From the NCBI RefSeq assembly GCF_000240165.1, contig NC_017585.1, forward strand, positions 1 through 64,000: a stretch of DNA of 64,000 nucleotides, given 5' to 3'. This stretch comes from Streptantibioticus cattleyicolor NRRL 8057 = DSM 46488 (lineage in GTDB: Bacteria > Actinomycetota > Actinomycetes > Streptomycetales > Streptomycetaceae). The stretch's first letter is position 1, and each line of letters opens with the position of its first letter. This document shows positions 44,601 to 53,576 of this stretch, in pieces. The position numbers and the translations under genes are program-made. The notes beneath the pieces are model-generated. The model did not search any database. It saw only the letters and a program-made list of their open reading frames with translations, and was not told the origin of the DNA.

Positions 44601-46228
44601 CGCCCTCCTGTCCTCGCGCCGCCCGGGTCAGGACTTCGGCGGCTTGGGTGAGGTCGGTTGCGAAGAAGGCCGTACCGTGGCGGCGCCGGGTCCGTCGTCG
44701 GCATGAGGTGAAGGCGGCGTCGTACAGGGCCTCGGGCCCCTGCGAGGAGTCGGCGGCCAGAGCGGTGAAGTGTTCCGCCCAGGACTCCAGGGCGGCGGTC
44801 AGCGCTTGGGGCGTGTGCGCGGAGACGACGACCGGCACCGGCCGGACCGGCGCGACGGCGACATCGGCCCGGGCCGGTGGCGTCGAACGTACCGGCGGTG
44901 CGGCCAGCACGGCGTGCGCGTTGGCACTACCGATGCCGAAGGAGTTGACGCCGACCACGACACGGCTGGTGCCGGGAACGGGGCGGGCGGTGAGTACCGG
45001 TCGCAGACCGAGGCGGTCGAAGTCGATCTTCGGGTTGGGTGGATCGGCGTGCAGAGTCCTCGGTATGGAACGGGATTCGATCACGACCAGCGACTTCAGG
45101 ACCCCCGCCATCCCGCCCACCGCTTGCAGGTGCCCGAGGTTGGACTTGACCGAACCGACCGGAAGCGGCGCGTCGGCACGGCTGCTTCCGAGCACCTCCC
45201 CCAGCGCCGCGCACTCGACGGGGTCGCCTGCCAGGGTCCCCGTGCCGTGCGCCTCCACGTAGGACACGTCGCGCGGGTCGATGCCCGCGGCGGCGTACAC
45301 CCGGCGCAGCAGAGCAGCCTGGGTGCGTGAACTCGGCGCGGACAGGCCCACGGTGCGGCCGTCGGAGTTGACCCCGGTGGCCAGGATGACGCCATGCACC
45401 CGGTCGCCGTCGGCGAGCGCGGCGGCCAGGGGTTTCAGGACGAGCATCACGGCGCCCTCGGAGCGCACGAAGCCGTCGGCCGCGGCCCCGAAGGGGTGGC
45501 AACGACCCGTCGGCGAGACCACTCCGGCCTGCGCGAAGCCGACGAAGGGGGCCGGCGACAGCATCACGTTCACCGCGCCCGCCAGGGCGAGCGGGCTGTG
45601 ACCGGTGCGCAGATGCTCGCACGCCTGGTGCAGCGCGGTCAGGCCGGAGGAACAGGCGGTGTCCACGGCGCTGGACGGACCGGTCAGATCCAGTTCGTAC
45701 GAGACGCGGTTGGCCGTGATCGACAGGTATCCGCCGGTCGTGGTGTAGGGGTTGGTCGAACGCACGCGGCGCGCCTGGAGGTCGGCGTAGTCGTGGTTGG
45801 AGACACCGGTGATGACGGCGGTTTCGCTGCCGGCCAGGGCGTTGATGTCGAGGGCGGCGTCGTCGAGGGCCTCGACCGCGCACTCGAGCAGCAGACGCTG
45901 CTGCGGGTCGATCCGGGAGGCTTCCTTGGGGGGTGATGCCGAAGTACGAGGTGTCGAAGCCGGTGACATCCGGTTCGGGCAGGAAACCACCCGCGGTGGA
46001 GTGGAACGTGCCCGGTTTCCCTGGACGACGGGCTTGATGGGCACTGATGTCGAAGCGGTCCGAGGGCATGGCGCCGACCAGGTCGCGTCCTTCGAACAGG
46101 GCCTGGCCGAGCTGGTCCAGGCGGTGGATGCCGCCCGGCAGACGCAGGCCCACCCCGATCACCGCCACCGCGTCAGCAGGCACAGCGGCGGTGGAGGTGT
46201 CCGGAGCGGGTGGACGGGGTTCAGCCAT
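38612..46228 (-). pseudogene. Single-module highly-reducing type I PKS: KS-AT-DH-cMT-ER-KR-ACP (two frameshifts)
   Basis: About 2,538 residues once two single-base shifts are bridged. Domains by residue: KS about 20-450 (VDTACSSG, EAHGTGT, KSNLGH), AT about 550-850 (GHSVGE; YAFH, a malonyl-type signature), DH about 920-1210 (HRVADAVVWP; LLDGALQ), C-methyltransferase about 1400-1560 (ILEVGAGTGATTAAL), structural KR, ER about 1850-2090 (HAAAGGVGLAAVHLAQ), KR about 2170-2360 (YSSVAALAGN, PYAAANA) and ACP (LGIDSL, near 2473). Shift 1 is one extra base in the six-G run 45928-45933; removing it restores GITPKEASRIDPQQRLL. Shift 2 is one missing base near 39070-39078. Intact catalytic motifs make sequence error likely. 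This is the fungal HR-PKS domain order, probably iterative. ATG 46228 follows GGAGG. Confidence 0.85.
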
Positions 46229-46372
46229 GGAGGCCTCCACGTAAGCGGCGCGGGTTCGGTCTCAGGGATGATGAGGCGACAACAAGGCGTGTCGGGGCAG
46301 CGCTCAAGCGCTGAGGGAGGTGCGGGGACCGGGGCGGCGGTGTCCACGCCCGCAGGTGTCCAGGCCGAGGGG

Positions 46373-47210
46373 TTACCCGGTCGGCTGTCCGGGCTTACGG
46401 GCCCATACGGAGACGGCGTGCATGCCGAGGTCGGTGAAGTCCGGATGGTCGATCAAGGAGAGCGCCGCGTCCAACTCGCCGGCCAGCGGGGAGCTGTCCC
46501 GGGCCTGGAAGTCGCGGAGTTGGGCGAACGACAGACGCCAGAACTCGTCCGCGGGGCCGCCGTCACCGATCATCACCGGCTGCACCCCCATGCCGCCCGA
46601 GGTGAAACCGGCGTCGGTCACCAGGGCTCGCAACCGCCGGCCCAGGCGGAGATCGCTGCCCTGGGAGCCCCCGAGGGTCCGCTCGGCGACGTGCAGCCCT
46701 TGACGCATCACGGGGTGGGGTGAGGCATCGGCGGGCCCCAGGTCGAGATCCTCGACCAGGAGCAGTCCACCGGGGGCCAGCCACTCGGCCATGGCGGCCA
46801 ACTCCCGTGCGGGGTCGGCCAGATGGCACAGGACCATCCGGGCGTGGATCACCTCGAAGGAGCCGGCGGGAAAGCCGTCCCGGGTCACGTCGTGGCACAG
46901 GACGGTGATGCGTTCCTCGGCCGCCAGCTCCTCGAAGAAGCGGGTGTCGATGTCCGACGCGGTGACCTCACCGCTCGGGCAGATCCGGGCCAGCATCCGG
47001 GCCACCGACCCGGCGCCTGCCCCGACTTCCAGACAGCGGGCCGTGGCGGGCAGGCCCGCCTGTCTCAAGTAGTGCGGGGTCCCACAGGTCCTCCAGGGCA
47101 CGCAGCCTGCCCTGCTCACCGTTCCTCCGATGGCCGAAGGCCCCGGCCTTGTAACCGGGCGCCGCCTCGGATCCGGGCCGGCGCCGGGTTGTGGGTTCGA
47201 GTCGAGTCAA
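46373..47210 (-). pseudogene. SAM-dependent methyltransferase of the PKS cluster, frameshifted
   Basis: Class I methyltransferase. The N-terminal part GYKAGAFGHRRNGEQGRLRA, then LEDLWDP, runs in one frame. After one surplus base in the four-G run 47076-47079 the rest continues HYLRQAGLPATARCLEVGAG (motif I), VTASDIDTRFFEEL, RMVLCHLADPARELAAMAEW and LLLVEDLDLGPADASP, ending at 46373. About 278 residues. TTG 47210 has GAGAGG seven bases upstream and is the best start. It is 144 bp upstream of the PKS on the same strand, so likely in its transcript and acting on O, N or carboxyl groups of the product, since the PKS carries its own C-methyltransferase. Confidence 0.75.
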
Positions 47211-47239
47211 CGATGGACCTCTCGTGGTTGAGTCTCGAC

Positions 47240-47875
47240 CTACTTGCCGGCGCCCACGGGGTCCACCGTGATGGCGGGCGAGGAGTTGCTGTCGGCGGGG
47301 ACGTTGATACCCAGCGACATGGTGTGGGAGTGCGTCTCGTTCGGCGGGGTGACCACGACGTCGGTGAACGTCACCCCGCTGCCGCCGGTGTGGTTCGGCG
47401 GGAAGTGCAGGGTGAAGTGGGTGGTCTGCCCCGGCGAGAGGCTGACGGTGGGCACGGTCGTCGTGCTGCGCGCAGCGCTGACCGTGCCGTCCCGGCCCTT
47501 GAGGTCCACGCCGGGGAAGCCGTGCATGGAGCACGTCGTGGACCCGATGTTCTTCATGTTGATCAGCGCCTCGCCCTCGGCCATGCCCCAGGAACTGCTG
47601 AACGACAAGTTCGCGGTGTGGCAGGCCGCCGAGGAGGAGCCGCTGGAGCCGGTTCCCGCGGAGCCGGTGCCGGAGCTGGAGCCGGTGCCGGACTGGGCAG
47701 CCGACCCGTTCGAGGCGGAGGTCGTACCCCCGGTGGAGGACTGGGTGGCATTCGAGCCGCCGGAGGAAGGACCCGCGGCGCCGGCCGGGTCATGGGGACC
47801 GCACGCGGTCAGCGCCAGCCCCGCGGCGACGAGTGCGGTGACCGACAGTGCTCGGCGGGCGGTCTTCGTACGCAT
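47240..47875 (-). CDS. DUF4232 lipoprotein
   Basis: 211 residues. A type II signal peptide with lipobox LTAC|G near residue 23, then a Ser/Gly/Thr-rich linker (about 24-85). The DUF4232 beta domain follows (CHTANLSFSSSWGMAEGEAL, SMHGFPGVDLKGRDGTVSAA, SPGQTTHFTLHF). It is anchored to the outer face of the membrane. DUF4232 proteins are abundant in Streptomyces and their role is unknown. Two in-frame ATGs lie nine bases apart (47884, 47875); the second has GAGAGG at good distance. Confidence 0.82.
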   Translation of the reverse strand: MRTKTARRALSVTALVAAGLALTACGPHDPAGAAGPSSGGSNATQSSTGGTTSASNGSAAQSGTGSSSGTGSAGTGSSGSSSAACHTANLSFSSSWGMAEGEALINMKNIGSTTCSMHGFPGVDLKGRDGTVSAARSTTTVPTVSLSPGQTTHFTLHFPPNHTGGSGVTFTDVVVTPPNETHSHTMSLGINVPADSNSSPAITVDPVGAGK

Positions 47876-48049
47876 GGTGTCCATACCTCTCTCACTTTCG
47901 ACATCCCCCCGCATCCGGCGGCGACCTGTCCGGTCCGACCCTTGGACGAACACGATCGCTGCTGACGGCAACGACTTTCGCACACGCGACCGCCCAGGTC
48001 GGCGCCCGTTACAGCCCTACGACACAACGTCAAAGTCCCGGCGACAAAC

Positions 48050-48079
48050 GGCTCTTGGGCCTCGTCCGGGCCAAGAGCC
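48050..48079 (-). terminator. Hairpin terminator after the monooxygenase gene
   Basis: GGCTCTTGG (48050-48058) and CCAAGAGCC (48071-48079) pair perfectly around a 12-base loop that can add two more pairs. It lies 40 bp past the leftward monooxygenase stop. Confidence 0.65.
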
Positions 48080-48118
48080 TCGCCCACCCCCCGGAGGTCG
48101 TCCCCACGACGTGGCTCA

Positions 48119-49258
48119 CTACTGGTGGTCGTCCTCACCGAAGTCGGGGAACTCGGTGGCCAGCAGGTGCTCCGCGCCGCCTTCGAGGGTTCGGGCGATC
48201 TCGGCCGCGCGGGGGAGCATGGTCTTCTCGTAGGCGTGGACGGCGTCGTCGACGGTCGCCGCGTTCGCCAGGGCCAGAGCGAGGTCGCTCGCGTCGAGCA
48301 TGGCGAGGTTGACGCCGACGCCCAGTGGCGGCATGAGGTGGGCGGCGTCGCCGAGCAGGGTCACCGTCGGGTCGTGTTCCCAGGTGTGGGGTACGGGCAG
48401 GGCGAAGATCGGGCGGTCGACATAGGGGCCGTCGTTGTCGGTGATCATCTGCCGCAGGCGGGGCGACCAGTGGGCGTAGCGCTCCAGGAGCAGGGCGCGG
48501 ACGGCGTCGGTGTCCTCGGATGTCAGGCCGCCCGCGGCGATCCAGTCGGCCGGAACGCGCTGGATCAGGTAGACGCGGATGTGGTCGTCGCTGTTGCGTT
48601 GGGCGAACATGCCGCGCTCGCCGTCGGCGGCGTGCGCGCCGCCCTGGCCGACCAGTTCGGCGATGTCGGGGTGACGGGCTTCGACGTCGGAGAACCACGC
48701 CTCCAGAAAGCTGACCCCGCTGTATTCGGGGACGGCCGGCGAGACGGCCGGGCGCACCCGGGAGAAGGCGCCGTCGGCCCCGATGACCAGGTCGGCCTCG
48801 ACGGTGGTGCCGTCGGCGAAGTGCAGCAGGCGCGGCCCTTGGGCGGGTCCGCCGACGCGGTCGAGGGCGTGGCCCCAGCGCACCGTGCCGGGCTGGAGGG
48901 AGCCGAGCAGCAGGTCGCGCAGTTGGCCGCGGTCGATCTCCGGCTTGAACCGCTCGTCGGGCTCGGGGACTTGGTGGGAGGTGATCGTTCCCGTCAGGTC
49001 CATCTGGCGCATCTCCTGCCCTTCGGGGCGGGCCAGCTCGAAGAACTCGTCGAGCAGGCCGGCTTCACGCAGAGCGATCTGGCCGTTGTCGGCGTGCAGG
49101 TCCAGGGTGCCGCCCTGGTCGCGTGCGTCGGGGCCGGCATCGCGGTCGTGAACGGTGACCGCGATGCCGTGCCGCTGGAGGATGCGGGCGCAGGTCAGCC
49201 CGCCGGGTCCGGCTCCGATGACGCTGATCCGGGCGTGCCTGGGGTTCGGAGAAACCAT
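48119..49258 (-). CDS. FAD-dependent monooxygenase, TetX-like
   Basis: 379-residue class A flavoprotein hydroxylase. The FAD GxGxxG motif ISVIGAGPGGLTCARILQRH is at the N-terminus, the DG motif ADLVIGADGAFSRVR is in the middle, and the GD motif LLGDAAHLMPPLGVGVNLAM is near residue 300. Internal RDQGGTLDLHADNGQIAL and PEIDRGQLRDLLL are typical of the TetX/aromatic-hydroxylase branch that oxidises tetracyclines or similar ring compounds. It is divergent from a TetR repressor, which suggests drug- or metabolite-induced expression. ATG 49258 follows GAAGGACCG. Tetracycline inactivation is possible but unproven. Confidence 0.87.
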   Translation of the reverse strand: MVSPNPRHARISVIGAGPGGLTCARILQRHGIAVTVHDRDAGPDARDQGGTLDLHADNGQIALREAGLLDEFFELARPEGQEMRQMDLTGTITSHQVPEPDERFKPEIDRGQLRDLLLGSLQPGTVRWGHALDRVGGPAQGPRLLHFADGTTVEADLVIGADGAFSRVRPAVSPAVPEYSGVSFLEAWFSDVEARHPDIAELVGQGGAHAADGERGMFAQRNSDDHIRVYLIQRVPADWIAAGGLTSEDTDAVRALLLERYAHWSPRLRQMITDNDGPYVDRPIFALPVPHTWEHDPTVTLLGDAAHLMPPLGVGVNLAMLDASDLALALANAATVDDAVHAYEKTMLPRAAEIARTLEGGAEHLLATEFPDFGEDDHQ

Positions 49259-49450
49259 GGGTCGGTCCTTCGCTGAGGGACGGGTGGGATGTCGCGGCCG
49301 GAGGTGACGTCGCCGGCGCTGGGAATCGGGCGCGTGACGTGCCGTGGCAGGCGGCGGTCGTCGGATCGGTCGCCGCGGTGGGACCGCGGTGTCTCGTCCG
49401 CGCGGCCCAGGGGCCCGCGGGACGGAGTTTGCTCCGCGATCTCTGAAAGT

Positions 49451-49479
49451 AGAGTACGAAGAAAAGTAGAACGTGACAA
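49451..49479 (-). promoter_or_regulatory. Promoter of the monooxygenase gene with repeat elements
   Basis: Leftward TTGTCA (49479-49474), a 17-bp spacer, then TACTCT (49456-49451): a good sigma-70 promoter. Within and beside the spacer the octamer AAAGTAGA occurs twice in the plus orientation (49446-49453, 49463-49470) with 17-bp periodicity, a candidate binding site for the divergent TetR protein. The region is AT-rich compared with its flanks. Confidence 0.6.
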
Positions 49480-49516
49480 CTCTTCTTTGGATGGCACTTT
49501 CGGATAGGCTCACGGC

Positions 49517-50119
49517 ATGACCGAGCCCGTTGTCAGCCGCCGCGAGCGCAAGAAGGCCGCCACCCGGCAGGCGATCGCCGACGCCGCACTCCGACTCTTC
49601 CTGGAACACGGCTACGACCAGGTGAGCATCAAAGACATCGCCGAAGCCGCGGACGTGTCGACCGCCACGGTCTTCAAGCACTTCACCGGCAAAGAAGCCC
49701 TCGTGTTCGACCAGGAGGAGAGCACGGACGCGCACCTGGCCGCGGCCGTGCGTCAACGGCCCGCGGGCCAGAGCGTCCTCGACGCCCTGCGCGAGCACGT
49801 ACTCGCCACCTGGCTGCCGATCGCCGCGCACCCCCGGGCAGCGGAGTTCACCCGCCTGGTCAACTCCACCCCGGCGCTACGCGCCTACGCCGAACGCATG
49901 TGGACCCGGCACACTGACACCCTCGGCGCGGCCATCGCCGACGAGTACGGCGTGGACCACGACAACCTCGCCTGCACCGCCCTGGCCCGCTTCGTCCTGG
50001 AGGTCCCCACCCTCGCCCAACGACAGAAGGACCGCAGAGCGGCCGTCGAGGAAGTCTTCGACATCCTCACCAACGGCTGGCAGCCCCCCGACCGCCACGA
50101 GACGCCAAAGGGCCCATGA
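49517..50119 (+). CDS. TetR-family transcriptional regulator
   Basis: 200-residue TetR regulator. The HTH reads TRQAIADAALRLFLEHGYDQ, then VSIKDIAEAADVSTATVFKH with FTGKEALV. The C-terminal ligand domain is all-alpha. A TAGGCT that can serve as a -10 box ends only six bases before ATG 49517, so the mRNA may be leaderless. It is divergent from the TetX-like monooxygenase and is its likely repressor, probably released by the enzyme's substrate. Confidence 0.9.
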   Translation: MTEPVVSRRERKKAATRQAIADAALRLFLEHGYDQVSIKDIAEAADVSTATVFKHFTGKEALVFDQEESTDAHLAAAVRQRPAGQSVLDALREHVLATWLPIAAHPRAAEFTRLVNSTPALRAYAERMWTRHTDTLGAAIADEYGVDHDNLACTALARFVLEVPTLAQRQKDRRAAVEEVFDILTNGWQPPDRHETPKGP

Positions 50120-50285
50120 GTCCCACCGGAACCCGTCGACCGGTCACCCGGAGCGGGCGGTCCGTACCAATGCGTCACGGAATGATCACACATGGTGCGC
50201 CACGCTTTGCCGACAGTCGGCGCCGGGTAGGAGCGAGGAGGCCGACCCGGCCGGCCGCCGGTCGCGTCGTCCCAGGAGGAGCACC

Positions 50286-50735
50286 GTGAGCCGCACCGCA
50301 CGCGCTGCCGCAGCCGCCGTACTCGGGCTCGGCATGGCCGTCCTTCCCTCCGCCGCGCACGCCGCCACCGCGACGGCCTCGCCGGACGGGGTCATCAACC
50401 ACAGTTGCGGGCTGAACGCCAACCCCCACCAGGACTTCCTCAGCCCGCCCGTCACCGAGCACTCGGTACGCGTCGGCTCCGCCGTGGTGGAGCTCCGCGC
50501 GGGCACCACCCCGGCGCAGGTGCTCGAACGGGCCCGCATCCGGCAGGCGGCGGTGGGCGACACCGTATGGCTGGACTGGTCCGACAACGGCCGGCGCGAC
50601 TGGCACGTGTGCGGTCCCAACCGGGTCGCCAGCGGGCACGACGCCCTCACCAGGGCCAACAACCCGGTCTCCGGCCGGTCCATGCGCGCCTGCGGCCACC
50701 ATGCCGGGGTGACGAGGTGCACGGTCTGGGACTGA
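50286..50735 (+). CDS. Small secreted protein with four cysteines
   Basis: 149 residues with a Sec signal peptide (ARAAAAAVLGLGMAVLPSAA, cleavage after AHA). The mature part contains four Cys (NHSCGLN, WHVCGPN, RACGHHAG, TRCTVWD), probably two disulfides, and beta-type segments (SVRVGSAVVELRAGTTPAQV, VGDTVWLDWSDNGRRDWHV). Not recognised; a small extracellular binding or inhibitor protein is conceivable. GTG 50286 has an excellent ribosome site (AGGAGGAGCACC). A terminator follows at 50773-50805. Confidence 0.75.
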   Translation: MSRTARAAAAAVLGLGMAVLPSAAHAATATASPDGVINHSCGLNANPHQDFLSPPVTEHSVRVGSAVVELRAGTTPAQVLERARIRQAAVGDTVWLDWSDNGRRDWHVCGPNRVASGHDALTRANNPVSGRSMRACGHHAGVTRCTVWD

Positions 50736-50772
50736 CCCAGACGCGGTCCACCAGGACGGCGGGGAACGAACG

Positions 50773-50805
50773 AGCCGGGCCACGGCGCGGAGCCGTGGCC
50801 CGGCT
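50773..50805. terminator. Bidirectional hairpin terminator
   Basis: AGCCGGGCCACGGC-GCGGA-GCCGTGGCCCGGCT: a perfect 14-bp stem with a 5-base loop between the convergent secreted-protein and collagenase genes. Confidence 0.85.
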
Positions 50806-50820
50806 TCCATCGGGAACCGG

Positions 50821-53409
50821 TCAGTACCGCGTGCTGACCGTCACGCCGCTGAAGTCGGTCTTGGCGTAGAGGCTGATGTAGCGGTAGCCGGCCGTGGTGT
50901 TGGTGACGGTGATGTGCTGGGTGGTGCCGGGGTTGGTCGACGAGGCGGTGAAGGCGGTCGGCGAGGCCCAGGTGTCGGCGTTGTAGTACAGGTAGGCGGT
51001 GCCGGTGCCGCCGGATGCGGAGACGTTCAGCGTGGTGGTGCCGGCCGGCAGGTAGATGTACATGTAGTCCAGGTTGCCGGCGGTCGTCGCGCGGTTGGCG
51101 CGGGAGCAGTTCCGGCCCATCGCGTCGGTGCGCGGGTCGGCGCAGGTGGGCAGGGTGGAGCCGCCGCCGCTGGTCACGGTGACCGAGGCCGGGGTGCTGG
51201 CGGACTTGCCGGCGCTGTCGGTGACGGTGAGCGCGATGACGTAGGTGCCGGCGGCCGAGTAGGTGTGGGTCGGGTTCCGCAGGGTGGACGAGGTGCCGTC
51301 GCCGAAGGTCCAGTTCCACGAGGTGATCCGCGCGGAGCTGCCGGTCTCCACGGAGTTGTCGGTCAGGCTGACCGTGGCACCGTTGACCGACTGGCTGAAG
51401 CGGGCCGTCGGGCCGGGGGCGTAACAGCCGCCTTGCGAGCAGTCGTTGAGCCAGTTGTCGAAGTCGGCGTCGTAGGCGGTGCCGATTGCGTGGTAGACCG
51501 CGTAGCCACCCTGGTAGTCACCGGTGCGGAAGTGGCCGAGCATGGCGTGGATGTCGGACGGGTGCTTCTCGAACATGTACCGGACCGCGAGGTAGCCCCA
51601 CGGGTAGGTGCGGACGGTGTCGGAGTTGTCGTAGGTGTTCTGGAAGATCGTGCTGAGCTTGTAGGTGTGCTTGGCCGCTTCCGCCATCGCCTCGGTGTCG
51701 GTCGTGCCGCGGTAGGCGTAGGACTCGTACTCGGCGACCCCTTCGATCCACCAGACGTCGGGGACGGAGGTCTCGGTGGGGAAGCTGCCCTTCAGATCGT
51801 AGATGTTGTCGAGGTAGTGCGTGTATTCGTGGTTGAGGTTCCACACGTTGGCGGTGAAGCCGTCGTTCCAGGGCTTCTGGTACATCACCGAGACGGCCTG
51901 GTTGTTCGGGTCGGTCGGGTCCATCAGGGTCTCGCCGCCGTTGTCGGTCGAGTTGCCGAAGATGGCCCAGGAGTAGGTGACGTAGTCGGCCTGGTCGGTG
52001 AAGACCGCGAGGGTGACGGTCTTGTCGTACTGTCCGGGGATGGGGCCCTGGTCCTTGACCATGGTGTGGAAGAAGGTGTCCTCGCCTTCGAGGCTGCGGC
52101 AGACCGCGGCCAGGCCGGACGGCGAGAGGGCCTCCGTCTCGATGGTGCGGTTGCCGCAGACCAGGGTGTGCGGCAGGACGGCCGCGGTCAGCTTGGCCGG
52201 CAGGTCGCAAGTGCCGTAGTACGAGCACCGGGCGCCGTCGAACGCGTCCGCCTGGTAGGCGGTGTGCACGTAGAGCGGGCCGGTCGTGCCGGTGATCCGG
52301 GCGGAGTCGAGCACCGCCTTCACCTCGGGCCTGGCCACGGCCTCGGTGGTGGCGCCGTCACCGGCCATCCGGGCCAGGTCGTTGCCGGCGTTGACGTCCA
52401 GGAAGGAGTCCGCCCCGCCGAGCAGGTCCTCGTGGTGGAGCGCGAAGCCGCTGAGGGTGTTGACGATGCCCGGGTCGGCGTCGACCGCGTTGACGAAGTC
52501 CGGGTTCCAGTTGGCCCGCCACAACGGGGCGAACAGGACGGCGTTGACGGCGTTCGCCATCGTCGGGAACGCGTTGTAGGAGTTGTTGTAGCCGTTCAGT
52601 ACCCGCTGGTAGACGTCCAGGTAGTCGGCCTGCAGGTTGGCGCTGTCGGTGAGGACCAGGACGTCGTAGAGCACGCTGCCGTTGTCGTCGTCCACGTCGG
52701 CCGAGTGCGGATCGGCGAAGAACGCGTCGAGTCCGGCCTTGACGGCGTTGGAGAGCGTGGCGTCGTAGTCGCCGACGGCGCCGGTGTTGTAGGACTGGAC
52801 GTAGTAGCCGGCTCTCAAGAAGAGCGCGAGCTGCCAGATGCCGGTGGAGTCGTCCCCGGTGTAGTCGGCCGCCAGGCCCTGGAAGGCGTTGGCGACGGTG
52901 AGCATCTGCTGCTCCTTGAAGATGTCGCCGGCGTCGGTGCCGGTGACGTCGAACAGGGTGTTGACGCAGTCCGTGGTCGAGCCCTTGACGTAGGAGACCA
53001 GGCTGGAGCCGCCGCGGCTGCCGAAGTCCGCGGGGGTGCAGCTCTGTGCGGCGGGGGTCGCGGTGCGGTGGGGGCGGGCCCCGGGTCTCGCCGGGGCCGG
53101 CTCGGCTAAAGACGCCTCCCGCGTCGCGGGGCGGGGCGTGGTCTGCACGGCGGTTCCGGCCGGCAGACCCATCACGGCCTGGCCGAGCAGGGCCGGTGGC
53201 AGCGGGGCGGCGACCGGGGCGGCGTCCGCCGGGTGCGCGGCGACGACGGGGCCGAGCGGTTTCGGGACGGCGCGGGAGGCGGAGGCCGCCGGAGGGGCGG
53301 AGGCGGGCCCGGGCCCGGCGAGCGCGGTGGTGGGCAGCAGGGTGGCGACGGCGGTGCAGCCGGCGATGAAACCGGCCATGAGTGTGGGGAGTGGTATGCG
53401 CAGACGCAC
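50821..53409 (-). CDS. Secreted M9 collagenase with PKD and PPC domains
   Basis: Extracellular zinc metalloprotease of the microbial collagenase family, about 862 residues. A signal peptide (LMAGFIAGCTAVATLLPTTA) and a Pro/Ala-rich propeptide precede the M9 N-terminal domain (from SCTPADFGS). The catalytic domain has HEYTHYLDN (HExxH) near residue 525 and the third ligand Glu in WWIEGVAEYESY. Next come a PKD domain (ITSWNWTFGDGTSS, AAGTYVIALTVTDSAG) and a C-terminal PPC-like domain (AGNLDYMYIYLPAGTTTLNV). GTG 53409 has AAGGA seven bases upstream. The domain set matches Streptomyces and Vibrio type collagenases. It lies downstream of, and co-directional with, a LysR gene. Confidence 0.92.
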   Translation of the reverse strand: MRLRIPLPTLMAGFIAGCTAVATLLPTTALAGPGPASAPPAASASRAVPKPLGPVVAAHPADAAPVAAPLPPALLGQAVMGLPAGTAVQTTPRPATREASLAEPAPARPGARPHRTATPAAQSCTPADFGSRGGSSLVSYVKGSTTDCVNTLFDVTGTDAGDIFKEQQMLTVANAFQGLAADYTGDDSTGIWQLALFLRAGYYVQSYNTGAVGDYDATLSNAVKAGLDAFFADPHSADVDDDNGSVLYDVLVLTDSANLQADYLDVYQRVLNGYNNSYNAFPTMANAVNAVLFAPLWRANWNPDFVNAVDADPGIVNTLSGFALHHEDLLGGADSFLDVNAGNDLARMAGDGATTEAVARPEVKAVLDSARITGTTGPLYVHTAYQADAFDGARCSYYGTCDLPAKLTAAVLPHTLVCGNRTIETEALSPSGLAAVCRSLEGEDTFFHTMVKDQGPIPGQYDKTVTLAVFTDQADYVTYSWAIFGNSTDNGGETLMDPTDPNNQAVSVMYQKPWNDGFTANVWNLNHEYTHYLDNIYDLKGSFPTETSVPDVWWIEGVAEYESYAYRGTTDTEAMAEAAKHTYKLSTIFQNTYDNSDTVRTYPWGYLAVRYMFEKHPSDIHAMLGHFRTGDYQGGYAVYHAIGTAYDADFDNWLNDCSQGGCYAPGPTARFSQSVNGATVSLTDNSVETGSSARITSWNWTFGDGTSSTLRNPTHTYSAAGTYVIALTVTDSAGKSASTPASVTVTSGGGSTLPTCADPRTDAMGRNCSRANRATTAGNLDYMYIYLPAGTTTLNVSASGGTGTAYLYYNADTWASPTAFTASSTNPGTTQHITVTNTTAGYRYISLYAKTDFSGVTVSTRY

Positions 53410-53576
53410 GGCTTGTCCTTCTCCGGTGGGGGACCTCACTGAGCATCAGGAAGGGGGCTGGGAGGTGACGTGCATCCTGTCACCGGGCGGATGCCAGTAC
53501 AATGTCACAGGTCATATGACGTCGTCGGCGTCTGCCATAACACGTCTCGGCCGCAAGGTGATCGGTGACGGCCCGG

